Part shown: one piece after another, positions 18,906 through 26,741 of the stretch
Position numbering within the stretch: the first letter of the stretch is position 1
Layout of the letters: each line of letters opens with the position of its first letter
Assembly (NCBI RefSeq): GCF_022180385.2
Contig: NZ_BQME02000002.1
Location: 868,001 to 932,000 of the forward strand
DNA length: 64,000 nucleotides
Source of the DNA: Paenibacillus sp. L3-i20
GTDB lineage: Bacteria; Bacillota; Bacilli; Paenibacillales; Paenibacillaceae
Reading direction: 5' to 3'
Position numbers and translations under genes: made by a program
The notes under the pieces: model-generated
Told to the model about the DNA's origin: nothing
The model's database searches: none
Seen by the model: the letters and a program-made list of their open reading frames with translations, nothing else

Positions 18906-19454
18906 TTGAAGAAAAGTCTGATTGGAATTATCGCATTACTCTTGCTAGCGGGATACGGTGTCTATGATTACACAAAACCTAAGGATACTTTACAAACTGA
19001 TAACGCTGTCAATGGTCAAGTGTCTGTAGGAATCAACCGAGGAGAGGCTGCGCCAAACTTTGAACTTGTTGATACGTATGGTGAGCCGGTACACCTTTCG
19101 GACTTTCGCGGAAAGAAAGTACTTCTTAATTTCTGGGCAACCTGGTGTCCGCCATGCCGAGTAGAAATGCCGCATATGCAGAACATCTATGAGGATTACA
19201 AAGACAAAGTAGTCATTCTCGGGGTCAACCTCACGACAACCGAAGCGAGTATGGAAGACGTCGGACCGTTTGTCGAGAAATATGGATTGACCTTTCCGAT
19301 CGTTCTCGACGAACAAGGAGAAATTATGCAAACCTACCGAGTTGTTGCTTATCCGACGACATACGCCATCGATCGCGATGGAGTAATTCAAGAAATTTTC
19401 CGTGGTGCGATTGATTATAGAATCATGGAGCAAACGCTGGAACGGATGGATTAA
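18906..19454 (+). CDS. Membrane-anchored thioredoxin-like protein (ResA/TlpA family)
   Basis: The 182-aa protein has an N-terminal hydrophobic anchor and a TlpA/ResA thioredoxin fold with the active site WATWCPPCR near residue 80 and the cis-proline region VVAYPTTY. Such proteins reduce disulfides outside the membrane, for example in apocytochrome c or for sporulation, using electrons from CcdA. TTG start at 18906 after GGGGGAAGA. It lies directly after ccdA in the same operon. Confidence 0.85.
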   Translation: MKKSLIGIIALLLLAGYGVYDYTKPKDTLQTDNAVNGQVSVGINRGEAAPNFELVDTYGEPVHLSDFRGKKVLLNFWATWCPPCRVEMPHMQNIYEDYKDKVVILGVNLTTTEASMEDVGPFVEKYGLTFPIVLDEQGEIMQTYRVVAYPTTYAIDRDGVIQEIFRGAIDYRIMEQTLERMD

Positions 19455-19462
19455 GGAGCGTA

Positions 19463-19752
19463 ATGCTCGAAAACTCAAATTGGTTACCGTTACGACTTGT
19501 CCGATGGGAAGATCAATGGAAGACGTCTTGCATCAAGCTTGCAACTCTCTGTCAGAGATCGAGTTTGAAATCGTTTATGCCGATTTGTAACCAGAATTAG
19601 CGAACAGATGGATGATTACGACGAACCCGACAACTATTCTGCTTGACGGAAAGGGAGAAGAACGAGATCGCCTTGAGGGATTCATGGAGACCGACGAAGT
19701 CATGGCTGTCATGCGTGACATAAACAAACAATCGTTCCTACGGCGAACCTAG
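19463..19752 (+). pseudogene. Broken thioredoxin-fold protein
   Basis: A ribosome binding site (AAGGAG) precedes ATG 19463, but the homologous frame is shifted: KLVTVTTCPMGRSMEDVL, then a TAA at 19588, then NPTTILLDGKGEERDRLEGFM. The NPTT-x-LLDGKG-x-E stretch is typical of thioredoxin-like folds and CPMG may be its active-site cysteine. It carries at least one frameshift and one stop, and follows the ResA-like gene. Confidence 0.55.
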
Positions 19753-19774
19753 AGGTGCGGAGGAGGTATATAAT

Positions 19775-19954
19775 ATCTATCTCTTTCAAAAAGATACGCT
19801 TGTCTCATACGTAACAGAATACAAAAACCAGATGGCGGTTAAAACTCCGAGAATAACGGCTATTCGCCTGTTATTGAAGGAAAGAACAGAAGGACTTAGT
19901 AATCCCTTTCCACCATTATCCCAATTAACGGAGGTTATTTTGAAGAACGAATAG
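19775..19954 (+). pseudogene. GerMN-like domain fragment
   Basis: The frame IYLFQKDTLVSYVTEY..., then RITAIRLLLKERTEGLSNPFPP, resembles the GerMN domain of sporulation and germination proteins (a helix with L-L-x-G-P-x, followed by P-P/G-x-T/Q-L). It ends at a TAG and has no N-terminal part. Weak identification. Confidence 0.35.
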
Positions 19955-20107
19955 GAGAAGTTGCTATTCTGATGAGCGCATCTGTAAGTCTCAACGATAT
20001 ATCATACATGTCCATCTGCGGATTTTTCTATAAAGGGTTAAGTTGGGAGCCGCAATGCGAACTAGAGTGGAGAGAAGCTCAATTATTTAATAATTTAAAT
20101 ACAGGGG

Positions 20108-20159
20108 TTGACGAATATGAAGCTATGGCTTATATTTGTTTTAATACCCCTACGGGTAT
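20108..20159 (+). promoter_or_regulatory. SigmaA promoter with CsoR/CstR-type operator
   Basis: TTGACG (20108-20113) and TATATT (20131-20136) are separated by exactly 17 bp. The dyad ATACCC-CTAC-GGGTAT (20144-20159) covers the expected start site. This matches the palindromes bound by CstR/CsoR-family repressors that sense persulfide or copper. Confidence 0.75.
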
Positions 20160-20230
20160 ATGTATTATTGTTTTAGAAATGAAAAGGACGGCTAAACGAA
20201 TTATAAAGAGTTCTTTTTTTGGTCAGAATA

Positions 20231-20246
20231 ATACCCATACGGGTAT
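20231..20246 (+). promoter_or_regulatory. Second CsoR/CstR-type operator
   Basis: A perfect ATACCC-ATAC-GGGTAT dyad lies 66 bp before the TauE gene start and 87 bp after the first operator. Confidence 0.7.
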
Positions 20247-20311
20247 GCAGGTGATCGAAAATAAGCACACTAATCTTGCCAGTCCCGAAAAACAGAAAGG
20301 CGGAGACCCCC

Positions 20312-21091
20312 TTGGATATTGCTTGGATTCTGACATTGTTTGTGATCGGGTTTGCCGGATCTTTGATTTCCGGGATGGTCGGTATCGGAGGCTCCATCAT
20401 TAAGTACCCGATGCTGCTTTACATTCCGCCGGCACTGGGCTTCGTTGCATTTACAGCACAGGAGGTATCCGCAATTAGTGCAGTACAAGTATTCTTTGCT
20501 TCGTTAGCTGGGATATTCGCCTTCCGAAAGGGAGGCTATATCAATAAGTCTCTCGTTTTATACATGGGAGTCGCTATCGTAGCCGGCAGCTTCGCCGGTG
20601 GTTATGGCTCAAAGTTTATGCCTGATGAAGCCATTAACCTGACGTATGCTGTTCTTGCACTTGTAGCTGGTGTTATGATGTTCCTTCCCAAAAAGGGAGA
20701 CGAGGAAGCTGACTTCACGAAGCTAAGTTTTAATAAAACTCTTGCGGCTAGCTTGGCTGGCCTTATCGGGATACTATCCGGTATTGTGGGAGCAGCCGGT
20801 GCATTTATTATTGTTCCCATTATGCTTGTTGTCTTGCGAATCCCTACACGTGTTGCAATTGCTTCATCATTAGCGATTACCTTTATTTCTTCCATCGGCT
20901 CAACAGCAGGGAAACTTATGGGCGGCCACATGCTGCTCATTCCATCAATCGTCATGGTTGTAGCCAGCACAATCGCATCGCCGCTCGGCGCTATGATTAG
21001 TAAGAAGCTTAACACAAAGGTATTGCAATGGATTCTAGCGGTTCTTATTGTTGCGACGGTCATAAAGTTTTGGCTTGATATTTTGACCTAG
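20312..21091 (+). CDS. yrkJ: TauE/SafE sulfite/sulfur-anion exporter
   Basis: The 259-aa permease has about eight membrane segments and the paired TauE/SafE repeats: GSLISGMVGIGGSIIKYP near the N-terminus and GILSGIVGAAGAFIIVP mid-protein. The family exports sulfite or related anions. I choose TTG 20312 because AAAGGCGGAGA precedes it. Two CsoR/CstR-type operators upstream and the downstream sulfur-transfer genes place it in a persulfide-responsive operon like Bacillus subtilis yrkE-J or Staphylococcus aureus cst. Confidence 0.85.
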   Translation: MDIAWILTLFVIGFAGSLISGMVGIGGSIIKYPMLLYIPPALGFVAFTAQEVSAISAVQVFFASLAGIFAFRKGGYINKSLVLYMGVAIVAGSFAGGYGSKFMPDEAINLTYAVLALVAGVMMFLPKKGDEEADFTKLSFNKTLAASLAGLIGILSGIVGAAGAFIIVPIMLVVLRIPTRVAIASSLAITFISSIGSTAGKLMGGHMLLIPSIVMVVASTIASPLGAMISKKLNTKVLQWILAVLIVATVIKFWLDILT

Positions 21092-21242
21092 GGAAGGATG
21101 ATTAACGATGAAGTCGAAGCAATGTAGCGTGTGAATTTTTGGTAGCCATGAACTATAACGTAATCAATATGCCTGCGGTATGACCGCATAGCAAGGGGAC
21201 ATTCAATAAGGAAAATAATTATTGTAGGGGGAAATGTTCACC

Positions 21243-21821
21243 ATGACAACGATACTTAAGGTTGATCGGACACTCGAATGCGAAGGCTTAGCTTGTCCCC
21301 TTCCGGTTGTAATGACGAAAAAAGCAATCGAAGAACTAAACACTGGAGAGGTTTTAGAAGTAAAAGCAACCGATAAAGGCTCTGTAGCAGACCTGCAAAG
21401 TTGGTCCAAACGGACTGGTCATCAGTATATCGGACTTAAAGAGGAAGGCGGGGTATTCCGCCATTACATCCGCAAAGCCGATCCAATTGAGACAAAAGAG
21501 GACGTGAAATTTCAACACACGACTTCACTGGATGAAATTCGCAATAAACTAACATCTGGAGAGAAGTTGAACATTCTTGATGTACGTGAACCAGCTGAGT
21601 ACGCTTTCGGTCGTATTCCCGGAGCAGTATCAATCCCTGCAGGAGAGCTGGAGGCACGTTATCGGGAGTTGGATCCAGAAAAAGACTATCATGTTATCTG
21701 TGGTACTGGCATCCGAAGTGACATGGCATGCCGTACCTTGGCTGACAAAGGTTTTTCAAAGCTGAAGAATGTCATTCCGGGTATGACCGAGTGGGATGGC
21801 GACGTGGAGAAAGACGTTTGA
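21243..21821 (+). CDS. yrkF: TusA-rhodanese fusion protein
   Basis: The 192-aa protein joins an N-terminal TusA/SirA domain (GLACPLPV, the CPxP sulfur-carrying cysteine, about residue 18) to a C-terminal rhodanese domain (LDVREPAEYAFGRIPGA, active loop CGTGIRS). It would accept persulfide sulfur and pass it between carriers. In S. aureus the analogous CstA fuses rhodanese, TusA and DsrE; here DsrE is a separate gene next door. ATG 21243 has AGGGGGAAA upstream; ATG 21234 overlaps that site. Confidence 0.85.
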   Translation: MTTILKVDRTLECEGLACPLPVVMTKKAIEELNTGEVLEVKATDKGSVADLQSWSKRTGHQYIGLKEEGGVFRHYIRKADPIETKEDVKFQHTTSLDEIRNKLTSGEKLNILDVREPAEYAFGRIPGAVSIPAGELEARYRELDPEKDYHVICGTGIRSDMACRTLADKGFSKLKNVIPGMTEWDGDVEKDV

Positions 21822-21886
21822 TAACAAGGGGATAAGTTCTAGTTTCACAACAATTTAACTACATTAATTAATTGGAGGAATAAAAA

Positions 21887-22282
21887 ATGTCTAACAAACT
21901 CGCAATTATAGCAAGCAATGGTGGATTGTTCGATGCTTATAAAGTATTCAATATCGCTACGGCAGCTGCCGCTACGGATACTGAAGTTGCCATCTTCTTC
22001 ACTTTCGAGGGCTTGAATCTCATTCATAAAGAAACTTATGCTCAGCTGCCAATGCCGGCCGGCAAGGAGCACTTCGAACAAGGCTTCAAGACGGCCAATG
22101 TCCCATCCATTCCAGAACTTGTTGGCATGGCGCAAGAAATGGGTGTGAAGATTATTGCGTGCCAGATGACGATGGACGTTATGAATCTCAAGAAGGAAGA
22201 TTTCATTGACGGTATTGATGTTGGCGGAGCTGTAACGTTCCTTGATTTTGCTCAAGATGCTAGTGTGACATTAACATTCTAA
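21887..22282 (+). CDS. DsrE/DsrF-like sulfurtransferase subunit
   Basis: The 131-aa soluble protein fits the DsrE/TusD-like family. Features are the N-terminal [11 protein letters not shown] strand-loop, FFTFEGL and a conserved cysteine in [11 protein letters not shown] near residue 89, followed by GGAVTF. Members carry sulfur as a cysteine persulfide. GGAGG precedes the ATG. It sits between the TusA-rhodanese and rhodanese-MBL genes, completing the relay. Confidence 0.8.
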   Translation: MSNKLAIIASNGGLFDAYKVFNIATAAAATDTEVAIFFTFEGLNLIHKETYAQLPMPAGKEHFEQGFKTANVPSIPELVGMAQEMGVKIIACQMTMDVMNLKKEDFIDGIDVGGAVTFLDFAQDASVTLTF

Positions 22283-22307
22283 TTTAATGCCTAGAGGGGG
22301 AAACAAC

Positions 22308-23453
22308 ATGACTACGAATACCATTACGAAGATGTCGGCAAAAGAAGTTGCACAACTAGTTCTTGAAGGAAAAGAAATATTTATCCTCGATGTGCGAAAT
22401 GAAACTGATTTTGCTGACTGGAAAATTGAAGGCAGTAGCGTGCAGATTATCAATATCCCATACTTTGATTTGATTGATAGCGTTGATCCTGCGCTTGAAC
22501 AAATTCCAGTTGGTAAACCCGTACTTGTCGTATGTGCGAAGGAAGGCTCGTCGATATTTGTTGCCGAGCAAATAGCTGAAGCTTGCAGAAGCAACGTATC
22601 TTATTTGGAAGGCGGGATGAAGTCGTGGAGTGAATACCTGGAGCCGATTAAGGTTGCAGATTTGACGGGTGGAGGCGAACTATACCAGTTTGTACGTATC
22701 GGAAAAGGCTGCTTATCTTACGTAGTGCTTTCAGAAGGTGAAGCTGCGATTATCGATACAAACCGTATGATCGACCAGTATGAGACTTTCCTGCAAGAAA
22801 AAGGAGCCAAGCTAGTTCATACAATCGATACGCATCTTCATGCCGATCATATTTCTGGAGGCAGGGCTCTGGCAGAAAAGCACAGCGCGACCTATCACTT
22901 GCCTGAGAAGGATGCAGGTGAAGTAACGTTCCACTACGAGAAGCTTGAAGATGGTAAGGATATCACCGTAGGCAGGGAGCGAATTATTGTACATCCAATC
23001 TACTCTCCTGGACATACAATCGGTTCGACGTCGTTTATTATCGATAATAAATTTCTGTTGTCCGGCGATATTTTGTTCATCGAATCAATTGGCCGTCCAG
23101 ATCTGGCAGGGTTGGCTGAGGATTGGGTTAGTGACCTTCGAGAGACGCTCTACAACCGGTATAAAAATCTGTCTGAAGACTTCATTGTTCTGCCAGCGCA
23201 TTTCGGTAAAATAACCGAACTTGGCGAGAAGGGGCTAGTATCTGGTCGACTAGGTGACCTCTATAAGCAAAACCCAGGCTTAAACATCATGGATGAAGGC
23301 GAATTCCGCAAGACAGTCACCGAAAACTTACCGCCTCAGCCAAACGCTTATCAGGAAATTCGCCAAACAAATATGGGAAAAATCAATCCGAACGAAGAAG
23401 AACAGCGTGAAATGGAAATTGGTCCAAACCGCTGTGCCGTTCACGACAACTAA
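22308..23453 (+). CDS. yrkH: Rhodanese-MBL persulfide dioxygenase-like protein
   Basis: The 381-aa protein has an N-terminal rhodanese domain ([17 protein letters not shown], active cysteine in VVCAKEGSS) and a C-terminal metallo-beta-lactamase domain with canonical [27 protein letters not shown] and a PAHFG end. This is the ETHE1/CstB type, which oxidises persulfide to sulfite or thiosulfate with an iron centre. S. aureus CstB has MBL first and rhodanese last; the order here is reversed, as in YrkH by recollection. ATG 22308 lies eight bases after AGAGGGGGAA. Confidence 0.85.
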   Translation: MTTNTITKMSAKEVAQLVLEGKEIFILDVRNETDFADWKIEGSSVQIINIPYFDLIDSVDPALEQIPVGKPVLVVCAKEGSSIFVAEQIAEACRSNVSYLEGGMKSWSEYLEPIKVADLTGGGELYQFVRIGKGCLSYVVLSEGEAAIIDTNRMIDQYETFLQEKGAKLVHTIDTHLHADHISGGRALAEKHSATYHLPEKDAGEVTFHYEKLEDGKDITVGRERIIVHPIYSPGHTIGSTSFIIDNKFLLSGDILFIESIGRPDLAGLAEDWVSDLRETLYNRYKNLSEDFIVLPAHFGKITELGEKGLVSGRLGDLYKQNPGLNIMDEGEFRKTVTENLPPQPNAYQEIRQTNMGKINPNEEEQREMEIGPNRCAVHDN

Positions 23454-23471
23454 TAATTCTTGGAGGAATGT

Positions 23472-23702
23472 ATGATGATCAGTGATAAATTGTTAGACGC
23501 AACAGGATTGGCATGCCCGATGCCTATCGTTAAAACAAAAAAGTCCATTGATGAATTATCATCTGGGCAAGTGCTGGAGGTTCATGCTACCGACAAAGGT
23601 GCCCAAAATGATCTGACAGTATGGGCCAAAAAGACTGGCCATGAAATATTGGATAGTAAGGAAGAAGAAGGGGTCTACAAATTTTGGATTAGAAAGGGCT
23701 AA
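23472..23702 (+). CDS. yrkI: TusA-family sulfur carrier
   Basis: This 76-aa stand-alone TusA protein has GLACPMPIVKTKK with the sulfur-carrying CPxP cysteine and the typical VLEVHATDKGAQ-x-DL continuation. It is closely similar to the TusA half of the upstream fusion, suggesting duplication. GGAGG lies just upstream; ATG 23475 is an equally possible start. It would relay sulfur in persulfide detoxification. Confidence 0.85.
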   Translation: MMISDKLLDATGLACPMPIVKTKKSIDELSSGQVLEVHATDKGAQNDLTVWAKKTGHEILDSKEEEGVYKFWIRKG

Positions 23703-23738
23703 TATAGAAGTGGAAATGAGCTTAATAGATTTCTCATG

Positions 23739-23767
23739 TTGATCACATACCCCTATAGGTATAAAAT
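23739..23767 (+). promoter_or_regulatory. Promoter with CsoR/CstR-type operator in spacer
   Basis: TTGATC (23739-23744) and TAAAAT (23762-23767) are 17 bp apart, and ATACCC-CTAT-AGGTAT (23747-23762) fills the spacer. A repressor bound there would block RNA polymerase directly. One half-site has a mismatch. Confidence 0.65.
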
Positions 23768-23806
23768 TGATATATACTCCTTGCGACAAGAGGGGGGGAT
23801 GAAAGT

Positions 23807-24223
23807 TTGAGTGTGCTGCATATAGCGGTGATCATTATAGGTTTTCTGCTCCTATCAAGAATTATTCGAGGATGGCTGCCGGTCAAAGGTCTCACCTTTA
23901 TAACTGAACAACAATTTTTCGACCGAATTAAATCTGCCGATGTGCAGATCCTTGATATTCGAGACCCTAATAATTATGAACAAGAACATCATCCAAACAC
24001 TATAAATATTTATCTGGGCCGCCTTCCGTATCTTTATAAAAAGGAGTTGGACCAAGACAGTGAGATTGTGATCATTTCATCATCTAAGTCTACAATACGC
24101 AAAGCGGCACGGATCTTGAAAAAAGCCGGCTACAATCATCTATCCGGTGTGCTTTGGATCGGAATCAACGATTCGAAGAGTAAGGAAGGGCAGACAAAAG
24201 CGAATATTTCTATAGTATCCTAA
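23807..24223 (+). CDS. Membrane-anchored rhodanese-like protein lacking the active cysteine
   Basis: The 138-aa protein has an N-terminal membrane segment and a rhodanese fold (ILDIRDPNNYEQEHHPNTINI). The active-site loop reads IISSSKSTIRKA, so the catalytic cysteine is replaced by serine and the protein should not transfer sulfur. TTG start after AGGGGGGGATG. Its own operator-bearing promoter shows it belongs to the persulfide regulon, perhaps as a binding or regulatory subunit, or as a decaying paralog of the active one at 24818. Confidence 0.65.
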   Translation: MSVLHIAVIIIGFLLLSRIIRGWLPVKGLTFITEQQFFDRIKSADVQILDIRDPNNYEQEHHPNTINIYLGRLPYLYKKELDQDSEIVIISSSKSTIRKAARILKKAGYNHLSGVLWIGINDSKSKEGQTKANISIVS

Positions 24224-24255
24224 TTTTTACCCATTTTAAGCCCCATACCCGTATA

Positions 24256-24513
24256 TGGATTTCTGCTTTCATCATTGCGAACGGAGCAGCTGCATGCGAT
24301 CATGAGGTTACGATTTTCTTCACATTTTGGGGACTAAATGCACAGCGAAAAGACCTGCTTGTTCCGGTCAAAAATGGGTTATTGGAAAGGGTATTTACCT
24401 GGTTGATGCCGCGTGGTCTGAAGCAAGAAGAATTGCTGGATGGCATTGAATATGCCGGCGTTGTAGCCTAGCTGGGCGATGCGACGGAAGCGAAAGTTAA
24501 CTTGCTCATCTAA
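24256..24513 (+). pseudogene. Degenerate DsrE-like (YrkE-type) gene
   Basis: The frame FIIANGAAACDHEVTIFFTFWGLNA, then DLLVPVKNG, LMPRG, EELLDGIEYAGVVA, a TAG, and LGDATEAKVNL before TAA 24511 follows the longer DsrE family. The start and a middle segment are missing and a stop interrupts the end, so it is decayed. Confidence 0.55.
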
Positions 24514-24600
24514 GTTCGAAAACGGACATCACCTTCGCATTTGGTGTACTGTAAACCTAGGGAACTATGTTCATAATATACCTATCCGCTTAATAGGAGA

Positions 24601-24793
24601 GTGTGGTTTTCATGAAATATGATGATGTAATGTCGTAGGTCAGCTTTGTGCTATTTGGAGCGCAACGGACAAGGCGATTGCCTATATCGTGGCAGTTAAT
24701 TTGGAGCAGTGCCTTGTTGAACAAATGGAACAAGGGCAAGAAACCGGACAGGTTGTGAAGCAAGCGGTTGATCTGCTTATCAACAGCAGATAA
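24601..24793 (+). pseudogene. Small broken gene, unidentified
   Basis: ATG 24612 meets an early TAG. A shifted frame (ATDKAIAYIVAVNLEQCLVEQ, ending LLINSR) reads cleanly to a TAA. It is probably a frameshifted small gene of the sulfur cluster. I do not recognise the family. Confidence 0.3.
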
Positions 24794-24817
24794 GAAAATG
24801 TAAGGAATGATGATAAA

Positions 24818-25204
24818 ATGGATACATCAACGATGATTAACATTCTTATCGCTTTAGTCGTTATTTTGTTCTTTTATAAACTGTTTGCTCCGGTTAAAGG
24901 AGTACGCACAATAAATTCTATAGAGTTCGAACAAGAGCGAAAGTCCATTCAAGACGCCATTCTCATCGACGTCCGTGAGCCGCATGAATTTAAGTCGGGG
25001 CACATACCAGGGGCGAAGAATCTTCCGCTATCTCAATTGAGCAGCAGAATGAACGAACTGCCAAAGGATAAACCCGTATTTGTTTATTGTCAGAGCGGAA
25101 TGAGAAGCAAACGGGCTGCAGTAATTTTCAAAAAAAACGGTATCCCCAGTATAGTGAACCTACAAGGCGGCATAATGGCTTGGCATAGCTCTCATCGGAA
25201 ATAA
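24818..25204 (+). CDS. Membrane-anchored rhodanese
   Basis: The 128-aa protein has one N-terminal membrane helix followed by a complete rhodanese domain: LIDVREPHEFKSGHIPGAKNLPL, active loop VYCQSGMRS and a NLQGGIMAW end. It transfers sulfane sulfur at the inner face of the membrane. It closes the sulfur block and, unlike the paralog at 23807, keeps the catalytic cysteine. AAGGAATGA precedes the ATG. Confidence 0.85.
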   Translation: MDTSTMINILIALVVILFFYKLFAPVKGVRTINSIEFEQERKSIQDAILIDVREPHEFKSGHIPGAKNLPLSQLSSRMNELPKDKPVFVYCQSGMRSKRAAVIFKKNGIPSIVNLQGGIMAWHSSHRK

Positions 25205-25221
25205 AAAAGGAGTCCCTTACA

Positions 25222-26343
25222 CTGATATGCTCCCCAAACGGTAGACAGGATAAATAATAAAAACCTGTTGCTGTAAGGGGATTTTTTTCATGTCCAAAAA
25301 TCACTTTAGTGCACCAGAGAAAATGGCTATTCTTGATGAACTGAAGAATGGAGAGATTGGTCTTAAGGCTACAGCCATTAAATTCGGTATATCTAAAACA
25401 ACATTAGTGAAATGGCGACGTCGGTATGAGGTTTAGGGATACGACGGTTTAGAGAAGCACATTCAAAATCGAACGTATACCGCAGAGTTGAAGTTGCAGG
25501 CTGTGCAAGACTACCTTAATGGGGGGTTGTCCCAATATCAGATTATTGATAAGTACAAAATAGCTAGTATAACGCAACTTGCCAGTTGGACGAAGAAGTA
25601 TAATGGTCATAACAGCTTAAAAACCTATTCAGGGGGAAAGAAAGCTATGACAAAGGGGCGTTCAACAACGTGGCAGGAAAGAATCGATGTGGCTCTCTAC
25701 TGTATTGCACATCAGCATGATTATCAAAAGACAGAGGATAAGATATGCTGAAAGATGGCAGAGGGCGTAAAAAAGCAACGGAAGAGCTAACCGAAGCAGA
25801 TCACCATAGACTCGCGATGAGGAAGCTGGAGTATGAAATGGAGCGACTTCGAGCGGAGAATGCTTTCTTAAAAAAGGTACAGGAATTCCAAAGGAGGCGA
25901 AGCTAAGCGAGTACCGTCAGGAGAACCTCTACCTTGCCATTCATTCTGTTCAACTAGAAGGGTCATTCAGTATACAAATGTTAGTAGTTATAAAGCTAAA
26001 AAAGTATGGTGGGTTGACGAACCGGAAGCAGTGAAGGAAGCGGTCAGGAAATATCTATTAAGACAGATTCACCACTTATAAATTTGGAATACAAAGATAC
26101 TGTTCCTGAGCAAGCAGGAGAACGATTGAACAGACTAATCAAATATATAAACTCAGAGCGGCGGCATTCTGCAAAAACACAGGTTAAGTTCAACGACTTG
26201 TCTAATGATGCGCCATTATTCTTATCAACACCCAGTATTGGTTTAAAGTTCTTGGTTCTTACGAATTGTGTTTTGGCGGATACCTATTCCTTCTGGATCA
26301 ATAACCAATTTCTACACCTTTCAGAATATAACAAAAATGTTAA
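25222..26343 (+). mobile_element. Degraded IS3-family insertion sequence
   Basis: OrfA begins at ATG 25290 (SKNHFSAPEKMAILDEL, then TTLVKWRRRYEV), is cut by TAG 25435, continues (GYDGLEKHIQNRTYTAELK) and shifts frame near 25750. Its end (LEYEMERLRAENAFLKKVQEF) is the leucine-zipper segment typical of IS3 OrfA. OrfB is reduced to a few fragments, with its DDE core deleted. The left end TGATATGCTCCCC at 25225 looks like a terminal repeat; no matching right end is seen. Confidence 0.6.
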
Positions 26344-26372
26344 TTGACGGAGTAAGTTGAGTGTGATAGCAT
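26344..26372 (+). promoter_or_regulatory. SigmaA promoter of the alaS-like gene
   Basis: TTGACG (26344-26349) and TAGCAT (26367-26372) are spaced by 17 bp and immediately precede the T-box leader. Confidence 0.6.
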
Positions 26373-26379
26373 TGGTTTA

Positions 26380-26668
26380 ACTTAAAACGAAAAGGCTATG
26401 ATGAGAAATAGTAGCTATTAGGGATCTCACAGAGAGAAGATGGTTGGTGCGAATCTTCATTGATCTAATAGTGAAGCAGTCTCGGAGCTGTGAACCGAAC
26501 AGAGGAATCTTAGTAGGCTTCAACGGAGTTCCACCGTTATCCAGGAAACAATATCGGAGATATCCCTTATTGATAGAGTGCAGAGAAATCTGAAATTAGG
26601 TGGTAACACGGACATAATAGTTCGCCCTAAGTTGACAAGAAATATGTCAGCTTAGGGCTTTTTTGTTT
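26380..26668 (+). ncRNA. T-box leader, probably alanine-specific
   Basis: The leader shows stem I with an AGAGAG loop-E-like bulge and a distal GGTTGGTGCGAATC hairpin, then the T-box core TTAGGTGGTAACACGGA, whose TGGT would pair with uncharged tRNA ending in ACCA. A terminator follows (26624-26637 / 26645-26658, then a T tract). The candidate specifier is GCT at 26487-26489, fitting alanine. Uncharged tRNA-Ala should favour antitermination and switch on the synthetase gene. Confidence 0.85.
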
Positions 26669-26741
26669 TATTTCTTCTGGTTTGAATATTTGCAAAATAA
26701 TTTCCCGAAAATAAATAATAATTGATATGGAGGTATTGAGC

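Noticed and set aside
24236..24258. Possible fourth CsoR/CstR-type operator (CATACCCGTATATGG)
   Set aside because: Only one half-site matches; too degenerate to call.
26084..26347. 87-codon frame at the end of the IS3 remnant
   Set aside because: It lies within the decayed element, has no ribosome binding site and is not a convincing gene.
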